Shown here piece after piece: positions 1 through 5,703 of a stretch of 6,499 bases of DNA. The translations under genes and the position numbers were made by a program. The DNA is taken from contig CAZOOJ010000015.1 of NCBI GenBank assembly GCA_964581415.1, positions 1-6,499 of the forward strand. Reading direction: 5' to 3'. Position 1 is the stretch's first letter. Each line of letters begins with the position of its first letter. The stretch is from CAYTGG01 sp964581415. GTDB lineage: Archaea; Nanobdellota; Nanobdellia; Pacearchaeales; GW2011-AR1. Below the pieces are notes generated by a model that worked only from the letters and a program-made list of their open reading frames with translations, ran no database searches and was not told the DNA's origin.

Positions 1-126
1 ATTTCTTAAAAAGAGATTATCAAAAGCAATCTATCAAAAATATCTTAATTTCTATCTATAAGCTCAGTATTAATTAATAACTCAGAAATAAAATAAATAG
101 CTTCTTTTAAAAGAATTCCTCAAAGC
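1..126. repeat. Composite repeat, copy 1 (upstream of proS)
   Basis: Two blocks recur near the right end of the window in the same order and orientation. Positions 1-50 match 6331-6380 at 49 of 50 bases (only 23 versus 6353 differs). Positions 99-126 match 6401-6428 at 27 of 28 (118 versus 6420 differs). The middle is weakly similar, but this copy carries 28 extra bases (about 71-98), with a partial internal echo of ctcag followed by an A/T-rich run. Stops interrupt the frames I checked, so it does not look coding. It ends about 44 bp before the proS start codon and may extend left beyond the window. It could be a dispersed intergenic repeat, a duplicated regulatory region or a small RNA gene; the sequence does not decide. 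Confidence 0.85.
102..115. promoter_or_regulatory. Perfect 14-bp palindrome inside repeat copy 1
   Basis: TTCTTTTAAAAGAA is its own reverse complement. The identical palindrome lies at 6404-6417 in the second repeat copy, although the DNA between the conserved blocks has diverged and changed length. A loop-free palindrome suits a dimeric DNA-binding protein better than an RNA hairpin. Its TTTTAAAA core could also act as a weak TATA element. It lies 54 bp upstream of the proS ATG. The regulatory role is inferred. Confidence 0.35.
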
Positions 127-136
127 CCTGTTTAAT

Positions 137-148
137 AAATATTTTAAA
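137..148 (+). promoter_or_regulatory. Putative TATA element of proS
   Basis: An uninterrupted A/T stretch, AAATATTTTAAA, is centred about 27 nt before the proS ATG. This is the spacing expected for an archaeal TBP site when transcription starts at or a few bases before the start codon. No Shine-Dalgarno-like sequence precedes the ATG, which fits a leaderless mRNA. The exact box is ambiguous because the whole interval 131-148 is A/T-rich. Confidence 0.4.
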
Positions 149-169
149 CCCTTCTTCATTAAATCATTT

Positions 170-1621
170 ATGTCAAAAGAAAATAAAAAATCACAAGAGG
201 GTATTACAGCAAAAAAAGAAGAAAATTTTAGTGAATGGTTTACTCAAATTATCCAGAAAGGTGAATTAGCAGATTATACTAAAGTCTCAGGATGTATAGT
301 CTTTAGACCAAAATCATATTCTATATGGGAGAAAATAAAAAACAGAGTTGATAAAGAGTTCAAAAAAATAAACATAAAAAACTGTTATTTTCCTCTGCTT
401 ATTCCAGAATCTCTTCTCTCTAAAGAAGAAGAACATGTAAAAGGTTTTTCTCCTGAAGTTGCTTGGGTAACTCACACTGGAAATAAAGAATTAAATGAGA
501 AGCTTGCAATTCGTCCTACTAGTGAAGCAATAATGTATGATTCTTATAAAAAATGGATAAGAAGCTGGAGAGATTTGCCTTTAAGATTAAATCAGTGGAA
601 TAATGTCATAAGATGGGAGTTTAGACATCCAGTTCCTTTTCTAAGAACACGTGAATTTCTATGGAATGAAGGACATCATGTTTATTCTAATAAAAAAGAT
701 TTAGAAAAAGATAAAATAGCAATAACTAAAATATATGGAAAAGTTATGGAAGAATATATGGCACTTCCTTCTCTGTTTGGTAAGAAAACAGATAAAGAAA
801 AGTTTGCAGGAGCTTTAGCAAGTTATTCTTTTGAATTATTATTACCTAATGGAAAAGCTATTCAGGGGCCGGACTATCATGATGATGGACAAAATTTCGC
901 AAGGGCATATGGAATAAAATTTTTAGATAAAAACAAAAAAGAGCAATATTGCTATCAGTCAACTTATGCTATCTCTACTAGGCTTTTAGGAGTTATGTTT
1001 GCTACACATTCTGATAATAAAGGATTAATTATTCCTCCAAAATTAGCAGAAAAGAAAGTAGTTATAATTCCTATTTTATTTGATAAAACTAAAAAGAAGA
1101 CATTAGAAAAAGCAAAAGAGATAAATAAAGAATTAAGTAAATTTGATTGTTTTATAGATGATAGATCTGAGTTTACTCCTGGATGGAAGTATAATGAATG
1201 GGAATTAAAAGGCATTCCTCTGCAAATAGAAATAGGTCCAAAAGATATTGAAAAAAATCAGGTTATAGTTAAGAAAAGAACAGGAAATAAAGAAGAAATA
1301 AAGATTAAAAATCTTAAGAAAAAAATTCCTAAATTATTAGAGGAAATTCATTCAGAAATTTATGAAAAAGCGAAAAATTTATTGAATAAAAATATTGTTA
1401 AATGTGAAACTTTCGAACAAGTTAAAAAAGCAATTGATAGTAAAAAGATAACTCTTGCTCCTCTATGCAAAAATCCAGAATGTGAAGATTTGATAAAAGA
1501 GAAAGCAAAAGGAGCTAAGACATTGAATATTCCAGAAAAACAATTAGAAATAAAAGGCAAGAAATGTATTCTATGTGGAAAGCAGGCAGATTATTTTGTT
1601 TATATAGGAAAGAGTTACTAA
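170..1621 (+). CDS. proS: Prolyl-tRNA synthetase, archaeal/eukaryote-like type
   Basis: This enzyme attaches proline to tRNA-Pro in the cytoplasm using ATP. At 483 residues it matches the usual archaeal-type length and has no inserted editing domain between motifs 2 and 3, unlike the long bacterial form. Motif 1 is around residues 70-82 (NCYFPLLIPES). The proline/ATP site loop is RPTSEA at 115-120. Motif 2 runs from R148 to H170 (RWEFRHP, then REFLWNEGHH). Motif 3 is at about 269-280 (STRLLGVMFATH). The anticodon-binding domain follows at roughly 295-400. The C-terminal domain has four cysteines suited to zinc (C433, C438, C466, C469), and the protein ends in the Tyr typical of this class. 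The ATG at 170 starts a short charged N-terminus and sits at the right distance from a TATA-like element; no Shine-Dalgarno is visible. The gene appears intact and monocistronic. Confidence 0.96.
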   Translation: MSKENKKSQEGITAKKEENFSEWFTQIIQKGELADYTKVSGCIVFRPKSYSIWEKIKNRVDKEFKKINIKNCYFPLLIPESLLSKEEEHVKGFSPEVAWVTHTGNKELNEKLAIRPTSEAIMYDSYKKWIRSWRDLPLRLNQWNNVIRWEFRHPVPFLRTREFLWNEGHHVYSNKKDLEKDKIAITKIYGKVMEEYMALPSLFGKKTDKEKFAGALASYSFELLLPNGKAIQGPDYHDDGQNFARAYGIKFLDKNKKEQYCYQSTYAISTRLLGVMFATHSDNKGLIIPPKLAEKKVVIIPILFDKTKKKTLEKAKEINKELSKFDCFIDDRSEFTPGWKYNEWELKGIPLQIEIGPKDIEKNQVIVKKRTGNKEEIKIKNLKKKIPKLLEEIHSEIYEKAKNLLNKNIVKCETFEQVKKAIDSKKITLAPLCKNPECEDLIKEKAKGAKTLNIPEKQLEIKGKKCILCGKQADYFVYIGKSY

Positions 1622-1630
1622 TAATCAAAG

Positions 1631-1648
1631 TTATAATTTTTTCATTTA
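1631..1648 (+). terminator. Oligo-T terminator candidate after proS
   Basis: A run of six T (1637-1642) in an A/T-rich context begins 16 bases after the proS stop codon, followed by another short T cluster. Archaeal RNA polymerase can terminate on such T tracts without a hairpin. No strong stem precedes it. This is weak evidence in a genome this rich in A and T. Confidence 0.35.
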
Positions 1649-1765
1649 ATAGAGAATTTCAGCATAATTTATTTCTCACAATATTTTAAGAGATAATATA
1701 TTTTTGAAAACTATTACTCCAAATCGCATACTAACTAATAAGAAAATTCTCTTTTTTTAATAATG

Positions 1766-1891
1766 TTAATTCTTTCTCTGAATAGCAGTTTCAAGTTCTG
1801 CTTCTAAACGGAAAGTTATTTTCATTAATTGGCTTAATTCTTCTTCTAAAAAAGCTCTTTCGTTTTCTTCCAACATCTGCTCTGTTTCCAT
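1766..1891 (-). CDS. Possible small acidic helical protein, 41 aa
   Basis: I do not recognise this ORF. It runs from ATG at 1891 to TAA at 1766 and encodes 41 residues starting METEQMLEENERAFLEEE and ending in ETAIQRKN. Glu/Lys/Arg are abundant and Leu/Met/Ile/Phe recur at roughly heptad spacing, so a single amphipathic helix or short coiled coil is likely. Codons favour purines at position 1 and A/T at position 3, as in the larger genes here. A stop lies two codons upstream in frame, so the ATG at 1891 is the furthest start. A GGAG motif lies 25 nt upstream, too far for normal use, and sits in the 3' arm of the long hairpin at 1903-1988. A competing frame is open for about 65 codons across the hairpin and this ORF, but its only starts are TTG and its product is Arg-rich and less protein-like. 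Existence is uncertain. Confidence 0.42.
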   Translation of the reverse strand: METEQMLEENERAFLEEELSQLMKITFRLEAELETAIQRKN

Positions 1892-1902
1892 CTTTTATAA
1901 TT

Positions 1903-1988
1903 TTGAAAACAGAAATCTCCTTTGAGTTCAAATTAAGAAGTAACCCCCTCCAATTCAATTCAAACCCAAAGAAGAAATCTGAATCAAA
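1903..1988 (-). ncRNA. Long imperfect hairpin favoured in minus-strand RNA
   Basis: Arms 1911-1935 and 1956-1980 pair over 25 positions. Read as minus-strand RNA, 23 of 25 positions pair (18 Watson-Crick, 5 G-U) with one 2x2 U-U internal loop. Read as plus-strand RNA, the five G-U pairs become A-C mismatches. The stem extends outward by 1910/1981 and, after a 2x2 loop, by five more pairs (1903-1907 with 1984-1988). The apical loop (1936-1955) contains GGAGGGGG on the minus strand, which stands out in this A/T-rich DNA. The structure begins at the stop codon of a possible 27-aa ORF and ends 11 nt before the ATG of a 41-aa ORF. It may be a regulatory leader, an intercistronic element or a stand-alone RNA. 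I recognise no known RNA family. Confidence 0.5.
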
Positions 1989-2067
1989 TTAAAGGTTTAA
2001 TTTTAGTGTAAACTAAGCCAAAAATGCAATTACTGCAATTATCTAAATATTGACTTTGTTTACTCAT
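1984..2067 (-). CDS. Possible leaderless micro-ORF, 27 aa with CxxC
   Basis: ATG at 2067 opens a 27-residue frame ending with TGA at 1984-1986. The product starts MSKQSQYLDN and contains CSNC at residues 11-14, then a hydrophobic stretch. Support is positional: a TATA-like element (minus strand TATTTAAA, 2096-2089) is centred 26 nt upstream of the ATG, the same leaderless geometry seen at the confident genes. The stop codon lies inside the first outer stem of the hairpin at 1903-1988. The CxxC arises from a direct repeat of gcaatt (2027-2032 and 2036-2041). It could be a leader peptide for the downstream 41-aa ORF, a tiny metal-binding peptide, or chance. I do not recognise it. Confidence 0.27.
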   Translation of the reverse strand: MSKQSQYLDNCSNCIFGLVYTKIKPLI

Positions 2068-2088
2068 ATTCTTATTAGAAAAAAAGGG

Positions 2089-2096
2089 TTTAAATA
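2089..2096 (-). promoter_or_regulatory. TATA-like element for the minus-strand micro-ORF and hairpin
   Basis: Minus-strand TATTTAAA, preceded by an A-rich run that fits a TFB recognition element, is centred 26 nt upstream of the ATG at 2067. The box is nearly symmetric (TTTAAATA on the plus strand, preceded by AAAGGG), so it could fire the other way. No good plus-strand gene lies at the matching distance. Confidence 0.35.
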
Positions 2097-2272
2097 TTTT
2101 TTTATTCAAAAGTTATACTTTGTATAGAAAGTTATGAATTACATTTCAGATTCTATTTCTAATTATCTCTTATTTGTAAAAATTAATAAAACAAAAATGT
2201 TTAGATTAAAAGCAACACTGCCACAATTTATAGTTTTCGTCTTCACTTAATCCAAGAGCAAGTTAAAAACAT

Positions 2273-2287
2273 TACTAAAAAAATAAA
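2273..2287 (-). terminator. Oligo-T terminator candidate after the DHH gene
   Basis: On the minus strand a TTT, an A and then seven T (2283-2277) follow the DHH phosphoesterase stop codon by about 14-25 nt. No hairpin is needed for archaeal T-tract termination. On the plus strand a T6 run lies nearby (2293-2298), so the site may stop transcripts from both sides. Confidence 0.4.
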
Positions 2288-2301
2288 TCTTAATTTTTTA
2301 T

Positions 2302-3345
2302 TTAATTCTTCAGCAATCTCTCTAAGTTCTTTCTAAACTTTTCCAAGTCTTCTGTTTTAATTTTCGCTCCAATAGCATCTTCATGCCCTCCTCCTGTAGC
2401 ATTTTTTAAATTCTCAATTGCTTTCAGAACAGATTCTCTTATTTTTTTTCCTCTAATAGAAATATTTGTTTTAACTCCTGTGTTATAAGCAACTACAACT
2501 ACTTTATCCGGAAATTTATATTTAAGTTCATTAGAAATATCGCTGCTTATGCTTAAATCTCCTCCATACTGAAAAAATAATATCTTCTTATTTTTGAAAT
2601 TAGATTCAATACTCTCTGCTTTATTTATAAGTCTCTGATATTTTTTATCAATCTGCTCAAATCTTTTATGCATAGTATAATTTTTAGAATTTTTTTCTAG
2701 AACTTCATAAGGACTTTTAACCTTAATCAAAAATTTCAGCATATTAATCACATTTGTAGTTCTGTCTTTTAAAGCAAAACTAAAAAGTTTTCCAATTTTT
2801 CCAATAGAGGAATTATAAGAAATGTCTAAAGCATCTTCAGAATCAATACTTAAATCAGGATATTTTTCTTTAAATTTTGAATAAAATTCAGGAACAAACT
2901 TATCAGAAATACATCCCACAATCGCAATCCACAAATCTTCCTCTTTTTCAGAAATTTTATAACAGATATAAGTTACTGGCTCTCCTTCTGAATCTTCTAA
3001 AGAATTATAATAATTTACAAAAGAAGGAACTTTCTGTTGCAGTTTATGATGGTCTATCCAAACTACTGGCAGATTTATTTTTTCAATTTCTTCAAAAAAA
3101 CTCTCTTCAACAACAGGTTTATCTAAAATAAAAACATAATCAGCATTTAATTCTCTGATTTTTTTGATATAAGAATCTGTAAGTCCTGGAAAAGACCTCA
3201 CAGGAACTCCTTTTCCTCTTTCAACATATCTCCTTAATAAAAGAAAGCTACATAAACCATCTGGATCATTATCAAAAAGAAAAATAGGATTTTGAGCTTT
3301 CTCCAAATGTTCTCTAATCTCTTCAATTTGTTTTGAAGTTATCAT
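2302..3345 (-). CDS. DHH-family phosphoesterase (putative exonuclease or oligo/dinucleotide hydrolase)
   Basis: A 347-residue two-domain DHH/DHHA1 protein, expected to hydrolyse phosphodiester bonds with two Mn ions. Motif I is DNDPDG at 25-30. Motif II is a lone Asp at 75 (FILDKP). Motif III is the signature DHH at 98-100 (WIDHHK). A further Asp at 148 (GCISDKF) suits motif IV. Residues about 170-250 form a charged linker. The C-terminal DHHA1 domain has ATGGGHEDA at 316-324, the substrate-binding GGGH loop. All metal ligands seem present. It is shorter than archaeal RecJ/GAN nucleases of the replication complex and has no extra nucleic-acid-binding domain, so it may act on single-stranded ends, nanoRNA or cyclic dinucleotides; sequence alone cannot tell. 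It stands alone, with a leaderless-type promoter just upstream. No signal peptide or membrane segment is visible. Confidence 0.85.
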   Translation of the reverse strand: MITSKQIEEIREHLEKAQNPIFLFDNDPDGLCSFLLLRRYVERGKGVPVRSFPGLTDSYIKKIRELNADYVFILDKPVVEESFFEEIEKINLPVVWIDHHKLQQKVPSFVNYYNSLEDSEGEPVTYICYKISEKEEDLWIAIVGCISDKFVPEFYSKFKEKYPDLSIDSEDALDISYNSSIGKIGKLFSFALKDRTTNVINMLKFLIKVKSPYEVLEKNSKNYTMHKRFEQIDKKYQRLINKAESIESNFKNKKILFFQYGGDLSISSDISNELKYKFPDKVVVVAYNTGVKTNISIRGKKIRESVLKAIENLKNATGGGHEDAIGAKIKTEDLEKFRKNLERLLKN

Positions 3346-3365
3346 AATTAAAAATCAAAAATAGA

Positions 3366-3374
3366 CTATTTAAG
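3366..3374 (-). promoter_or_regulatory. BRE/TATA promoter of the DHH gene
   Basis: The minus strand reads CAAAAT followed by CTTAAATAG, a good BRE plus TATA arrangement, with the TATA centre 25 nt before the A of the ATG at 3345. Transcription should therefore start at the start codon, giving a leaderless mRNA. No Shine-Dalgarno precedes the gene, in agreement. Confidence 0.55.
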
Positions 3375-3471
3375 ATTTTGGAAATTTGATTTTATGAAAT
3401 CTTCTAAAAATAAACAGACTATTACAATTATCAACTATTAATTATTTATCTATTTAACAGATTAACTAAGC

Positions 3472-3502
3472 AACTTCTTTACCAATTGATTCTTTAGAAG
3501 TT
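3472..3502. repeat. Short inverted repeat in the spacer
   Basis: AACTTCT (3472-3478) and AGAAGTT (3496-3502) are perfect reverse complements, separated by 17 bases that contain the palindrome CAATTG. It lies about 95 bp past the end of the decarboxylase gene and 127 bp before the DHH start. With only 7 bp of stem, it may be chance. Confidence 0.25.
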
Positions 3503-3545
3503 TATATGATGTAATATATCTGAAATTAATTCGATAAGATTTTAG

Positions 3546-3576
3546 AAAAAATGCAGAGTTTTTCCAGAATCGGAAA
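3546..3576 (-). terminator. Hairpin plus T-run terminator of the dhs-decarboxylase operon
   Basis: On the minus strand a small stem (TTTCC at 3576-3572 with GGAAA at 3565-3561, loop 6) is followed by a run of six T (3551-3546). It starts 21 nt after the decarboxylase stop codon. The stem is weak, but the T-run in this position is a reasonable end for the two-gene transcript. Confidence 0.4.
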
Positions 3577-3596
3577 TTTCTTGAAATTAGGAATTT

Positions 3597-4640
3597 CTAA
3601 AAATCATCTACGATATCTGTCTTTAATTTTCTATAACCAAAGAAATCAGTAGAATAATTATAAGCGCCTGCATTCAAAAAGATGATTTTATCTCCTAATT
3701 TAGGATTTTTTAGTTTTACTTTATAACGAAAAATATCATCTCTAGTAGGAGAATTTCCTTTAATTAAAAAGTAACTTCCGAATTCTTCATCCTCTAACTC
3801 TCCTTCTATTAACATTTTTGTTCCTGTTAATAAAGTATCTAGAGCACAATTATAGATAGTAGTATTGAGAATTAAATTATTTCCTTGGATTTGAACAATT
3901 TCTGTTTCTAATTTTATACATGGAGCAGCTAAAAATCTTCCTGGTTCAATCCAGACTTCAATTTTATTTTTATCAAGAAAATTCTTTATTTCTGATATTT
4001 TTTCAAAAATATAATCAAAAACTTTTGAATTAAAACTTCTGTATTCTGAAGGAAGTCCTCCTCCTAAATTTATAAAAGAAATTTTTTCTAGGATTTTTTT
4101 ATCTAAAGAGTCTTCAATCTCTCTTTTTATTTCCCATTCTGAGATATTTTGACTTTTTCTATGAATAGATATTCCCAACTTATCAATGTTCTTATTATTT
4201 CTTATATTCTTAATTATTTTATTAACTTCATTAGAACTCATTCCATAAACAAAATATTTTCCACTTCCAATTCTATGTTCAGAAAACTTCATTCTCAAAG
4301 AAAGGTTAATCTTAAAATTTTTTTCAGAGATAATTTCTAAAAGATTATTTAAATCTAATTCATTATCTATCACAAAAGTTTTAACTCCTTTTTTTAGCAA
4401 ATCTTCTAATTTTCTTTTATCTTCTGCTTGAACAAAAAACCAAATTTTTTCCTTATTTTTAATTTCATTAATTTCTTCCTGAGAATGAATTGAAAAATCA
4501 ACATTGGAAATCTCCTGCAATAGTTTTCCAACTTCTTTATTGGTTTTATAAGAATAAGAAATTTTTAATCCTAAATTTTCCAGAAAATTAAGTTTCTCTA
4601 ATAGTTTTTTTTTAGAAAGTACAAATCTTGCATTATTCAT
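3597..4640 (-). CDS. PLP-dependent decarboxylase, ODC/DAPDC superfamily (fold type III)
   Basis: Predicted to decarboxylate a basic amino acid or carboxy-polyamine with pyridoxal phosphate. I start it at ATG 4640 (347 aa); a TTG two codons upstream (4646) is also open. Seen: Schiff-base lysine K32 (SYKTN), D48 (VDFSIHSQEEI), H160 (SIH), glycine loop 193-195 (LGGGLP), EPGR at 232-235 (ring-N Glu E232) and GAY at 325-327 (phosphate Tyr). These match the family's cofactor ligands. The expected substrate residues differ: where ornithine decarboxylase has the Cys of PTCDGLD, this has R300 (PTRDDIF, D301 kept), and the equivalent of its VNDGVY Asp is T260 (LNTTIY). It lacks carboxynorspermidine decarboxylase signatures. 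It overlaps the end of dhs by 8 bp, so the two are probably co-translated, which points to polyamine supply. Ornithine, arginine, diaminopimelate or a carboxylated polyamine remain possible substrates. Confidence 0.82.
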   Translation of the reverse strand: MNNARFVLSKKKLLEKLNFLENLGLKISYSYKTNKEVGKLLQEISNVDFSIHSQEEINEIKNKEKIWFFVQAEDKRKLEDLLKKGVKTFVIDNELDLNNLLEIISEKNFKINLSLRMKFSEHRIGSGKYFVYGMSSNEVNKIIKNIRNNKNIDKLGISIHRKSQNISEWEIKREIEDSLDKKILEKISFINLGGGLPSEYRSFNSKVFDYIFEKISEIKNFLDKNKIEVWIEPGRFLAAPCIKLETEIVQIQGNNLILNTTIYNCALDTLLTGTKMLIEGELEDEEFGSYFLIKGNSPTRDDIFRYKVKLKNPKLGDKIIFLNAGAYNYSTDFFGYRKLKTDIVDDF

Positions 4641-5577
4641 TTTCAAAAAGCCCTTCTTCTTTCAATTTATCTAAGACACTACACATCGCTAAAGGAAAAG
4701 TTATACAAACATCTCCATTTACATTAGCTGCTTCAGCATCATCTTTTATTTTTCCCCACGATTTTGCTTCTTGAGTTGTTGCTCCTGAAAAACTTCCAGA
4801 ATTCCCTTGTGAAGTAGTCATATAAACAGCATAATCAAAACCTCCTGAAAGTAAAGCAGAAAAAATAGCATAATGTTTCGAGATACTTCCTCCTAGAGAT
4901 ATCAAACCTTTTTTCTCATCAAATCCTAAATCACTTACAATTCTATTTATATCTTGTACAGAATCTACAATAAAATCAGGATATTTTTGTTGAAATAAAG
5001 ATAATTGAAAACCAAAACTTGAATCAGCAATTCCAGGACAATAAATAGGAATGTTATTTCTTGTTGCCTGATACAAAATAGAATTTTCATCTTTAAGAAA
5101 CATTCCAATCTCTCTTAACAATTCTGAAACAGTAATTCTTGTCTTTTTTCTATAAATCTTTAAGAGATATCCTCTCATTAAATCCTCAAACTTCATGTAA
5201 CTCTCATTTCTTATTAGCAAATTTCCAACTCTGTTTTCTCCTCTTTCATGCATTTGTATATCATCAGCATTAAAATTAGACAATTCAAAATTCTCTCCCA
5301 CAGCTTTCATAATATCTTCTTCAATACTTCCAGATGTTGTAACAAGAACATTTGGAATTTTAAATTTACATAGTTGTGCGAAAAAGCCTCTTAATCCAGA
5401 GGTTACCATATTAGAAGTAAAAGTAAGGAAAATTTTAGCATTTGATCTTTTCATTTTTAAAATGACATCTGTAGCTTCCTTAAGTTCAGTTGCTTGATAA
5501 CCTAGATTTCCAAATGCATCTACGCATTTCCTAATTGACATATTAGGCTTCCATAAAAAATCTTTTACTTTTTTCAT
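4633..5577 (-). CDS. dhs: Deoxyhypusine synthase (or DHS-derived homospermidine synthase)
   Basis: Transfers the aminobutyl group of spermidine to a lysine of aIF5A using NAD, the first step of hypusine formation; some relatives make homospermidine instead. At 314 residues it has normal length for archaea. NAD-site motifs are visible: TSNMVTSGLR (54-63), TTSGSIEED (80-88) and NRVGNLL (115-121). The spermidine region has CPGIADSSFG (180-189). H235 (SKHY) and the helix EAKSWGK (270-276) match the conserved His, Glu, Trp and catalytic Lys (K276) of the family. The acidic residue that human DHS has in DGSDSGA is hydrophobic here (GSFSGA), which resembles what I recall of archaeal DHS. It is the first gene of an operon; its last codons overlap the decarboxylase start. 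The ATG at 5577 sits 27 nt from a TATA box. The window contains no aIF5A gene, so the acceptor cannot be checked here. Confidence 0.92.
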   Translation of the reverse strand: MKKVKDFLWKPNMSIRKCVDAFGNLGYQATELKEATDVILKMKRSNAKIFLTFTSNMVTSGLRGFFAQLCKFKIPNVLVTTSGSIEEDIMKAVGENFELSNFNADDIQMHERGENRVGNLLIRNESYMKFEDLMRGYLLKIYRKKTRITVSELLREIGMFLKDENSILYQATRNNIPIYCPGIADSSFGFQLSLFQQKYPDFIVDSVQDINRIVSDLGFDEKKGLISLGGSISKHYAIFSALLSGGFDYAVYMTTSQGNSGSFSGATTQEAKSWGKIKDDAEAANVNGDVCITFPLAMCSVLDKLKEEGLFENE

Positions 5578-5600
5578 ATGAATATTAATAAAGATTCTTG

Positions 5601-5608
5601 AATATAAT
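5601..5608 (-). promoter_or_regulatory. TATA element of the dhs operon
   Basis: Minus-strand ATTATATT is centred about 27 nt upstream of the dhs ATG at 5577, predicting a leaderless transcript. No Shine-Dalgarno precedes the ATG. This promoter and the one for the divergent 66-aa gene have TATA centres about 73 bp apart. Confidence 0.5.
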
Positions 5609-5673
5609 CTATATAATTAGAAAAAATTTCCTTTTTTAAGCATTTCTTTTATCTCCTTTATCACAAGAATCTT

Positions 5674-5681
5674 TTTAAATA
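5674..5681 (+). promoter_or_regulatory. TATA element of the 66-aa membrane protein gene
   Basis: TTTAAATA is centred 26 nt upstream of the ATG at 5704, again the geometry for a leaderless archaeal transcript, and no ribosome binding site is present before the ATG. Confidence 0.55.
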
Positions 5682-5703
5682 AAAAAAATCAATTAATAAT
5701 ACA

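Larger units (their letters stand above)
2068..2301. other. Intergenic stretch with no supported gene
   Basis: Apart from the TATA-like box at 2089-2096 and the T-tract at 2273-2287, I see nothing solid here. Short open frames exist on both strands (for example 38 codons from 2134 to 2250 on the plus strand), but none has a promoter at the right distance, a ribosome binding site or protein-like composition. The base composition is less extreme around 2215-2260 than in its surroundings. Confidence 0.5.

Noticed and set aside
964..1560. Minus-strand open frames inside proS
   Set aside because: They are antisense shadows of a confidently assigned gene, with no promoter or family resemblance.
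1911..1980. A tRNA, suggested by TTCAAATT/TTCAAACC strings near the hairpin
   Set aside because: There is no acceptor stem, anticodon arm or cloverleaf spacing; the strings belong to the long inverted repeat.
1802..1998. A roughly 65-codon open minus-strand frame spanning the hairpin and the 41-aa ORF in a different register
   Set aside because: It has only TTG starts, its second half is an Arg-rich shift of the Glu-rich frame, and codon patterns fit the 41-aa frame better.
2134..2250. A 38-codon plus-strand ORF beginning ATG at 2134
   Set aside because: The nearest TATA-like box is about 41 nt away and no ribosome binding site is present. The product has no recognisable pattern, and such frames are expected by chance in A/T-rich DNA.
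3394..3441. A 15-codon plus-strand ORF (MKSSKNKQ...) in the spacer upstream of the DHH gene
   Set aside because: It is too short and lacks a promoter or ribosome binding site at a useful distance.
3517..3530. A possible C/D-box small RNA (ATGATGT followed by CTGA)
   Set aside because: The C-box is imperfect, and no convincing C'/D pair follows at the expected spacing.
3597..4640. Naming the decarboxylase NspC (carboxynorspermidine decarboxylase)
   Set aside because: The sequence around its glycine loop, the PTRDD region and the GAY end follows the ornithine/diaminopimelate decarboxylase pattern rather than the NspC signatures I know.
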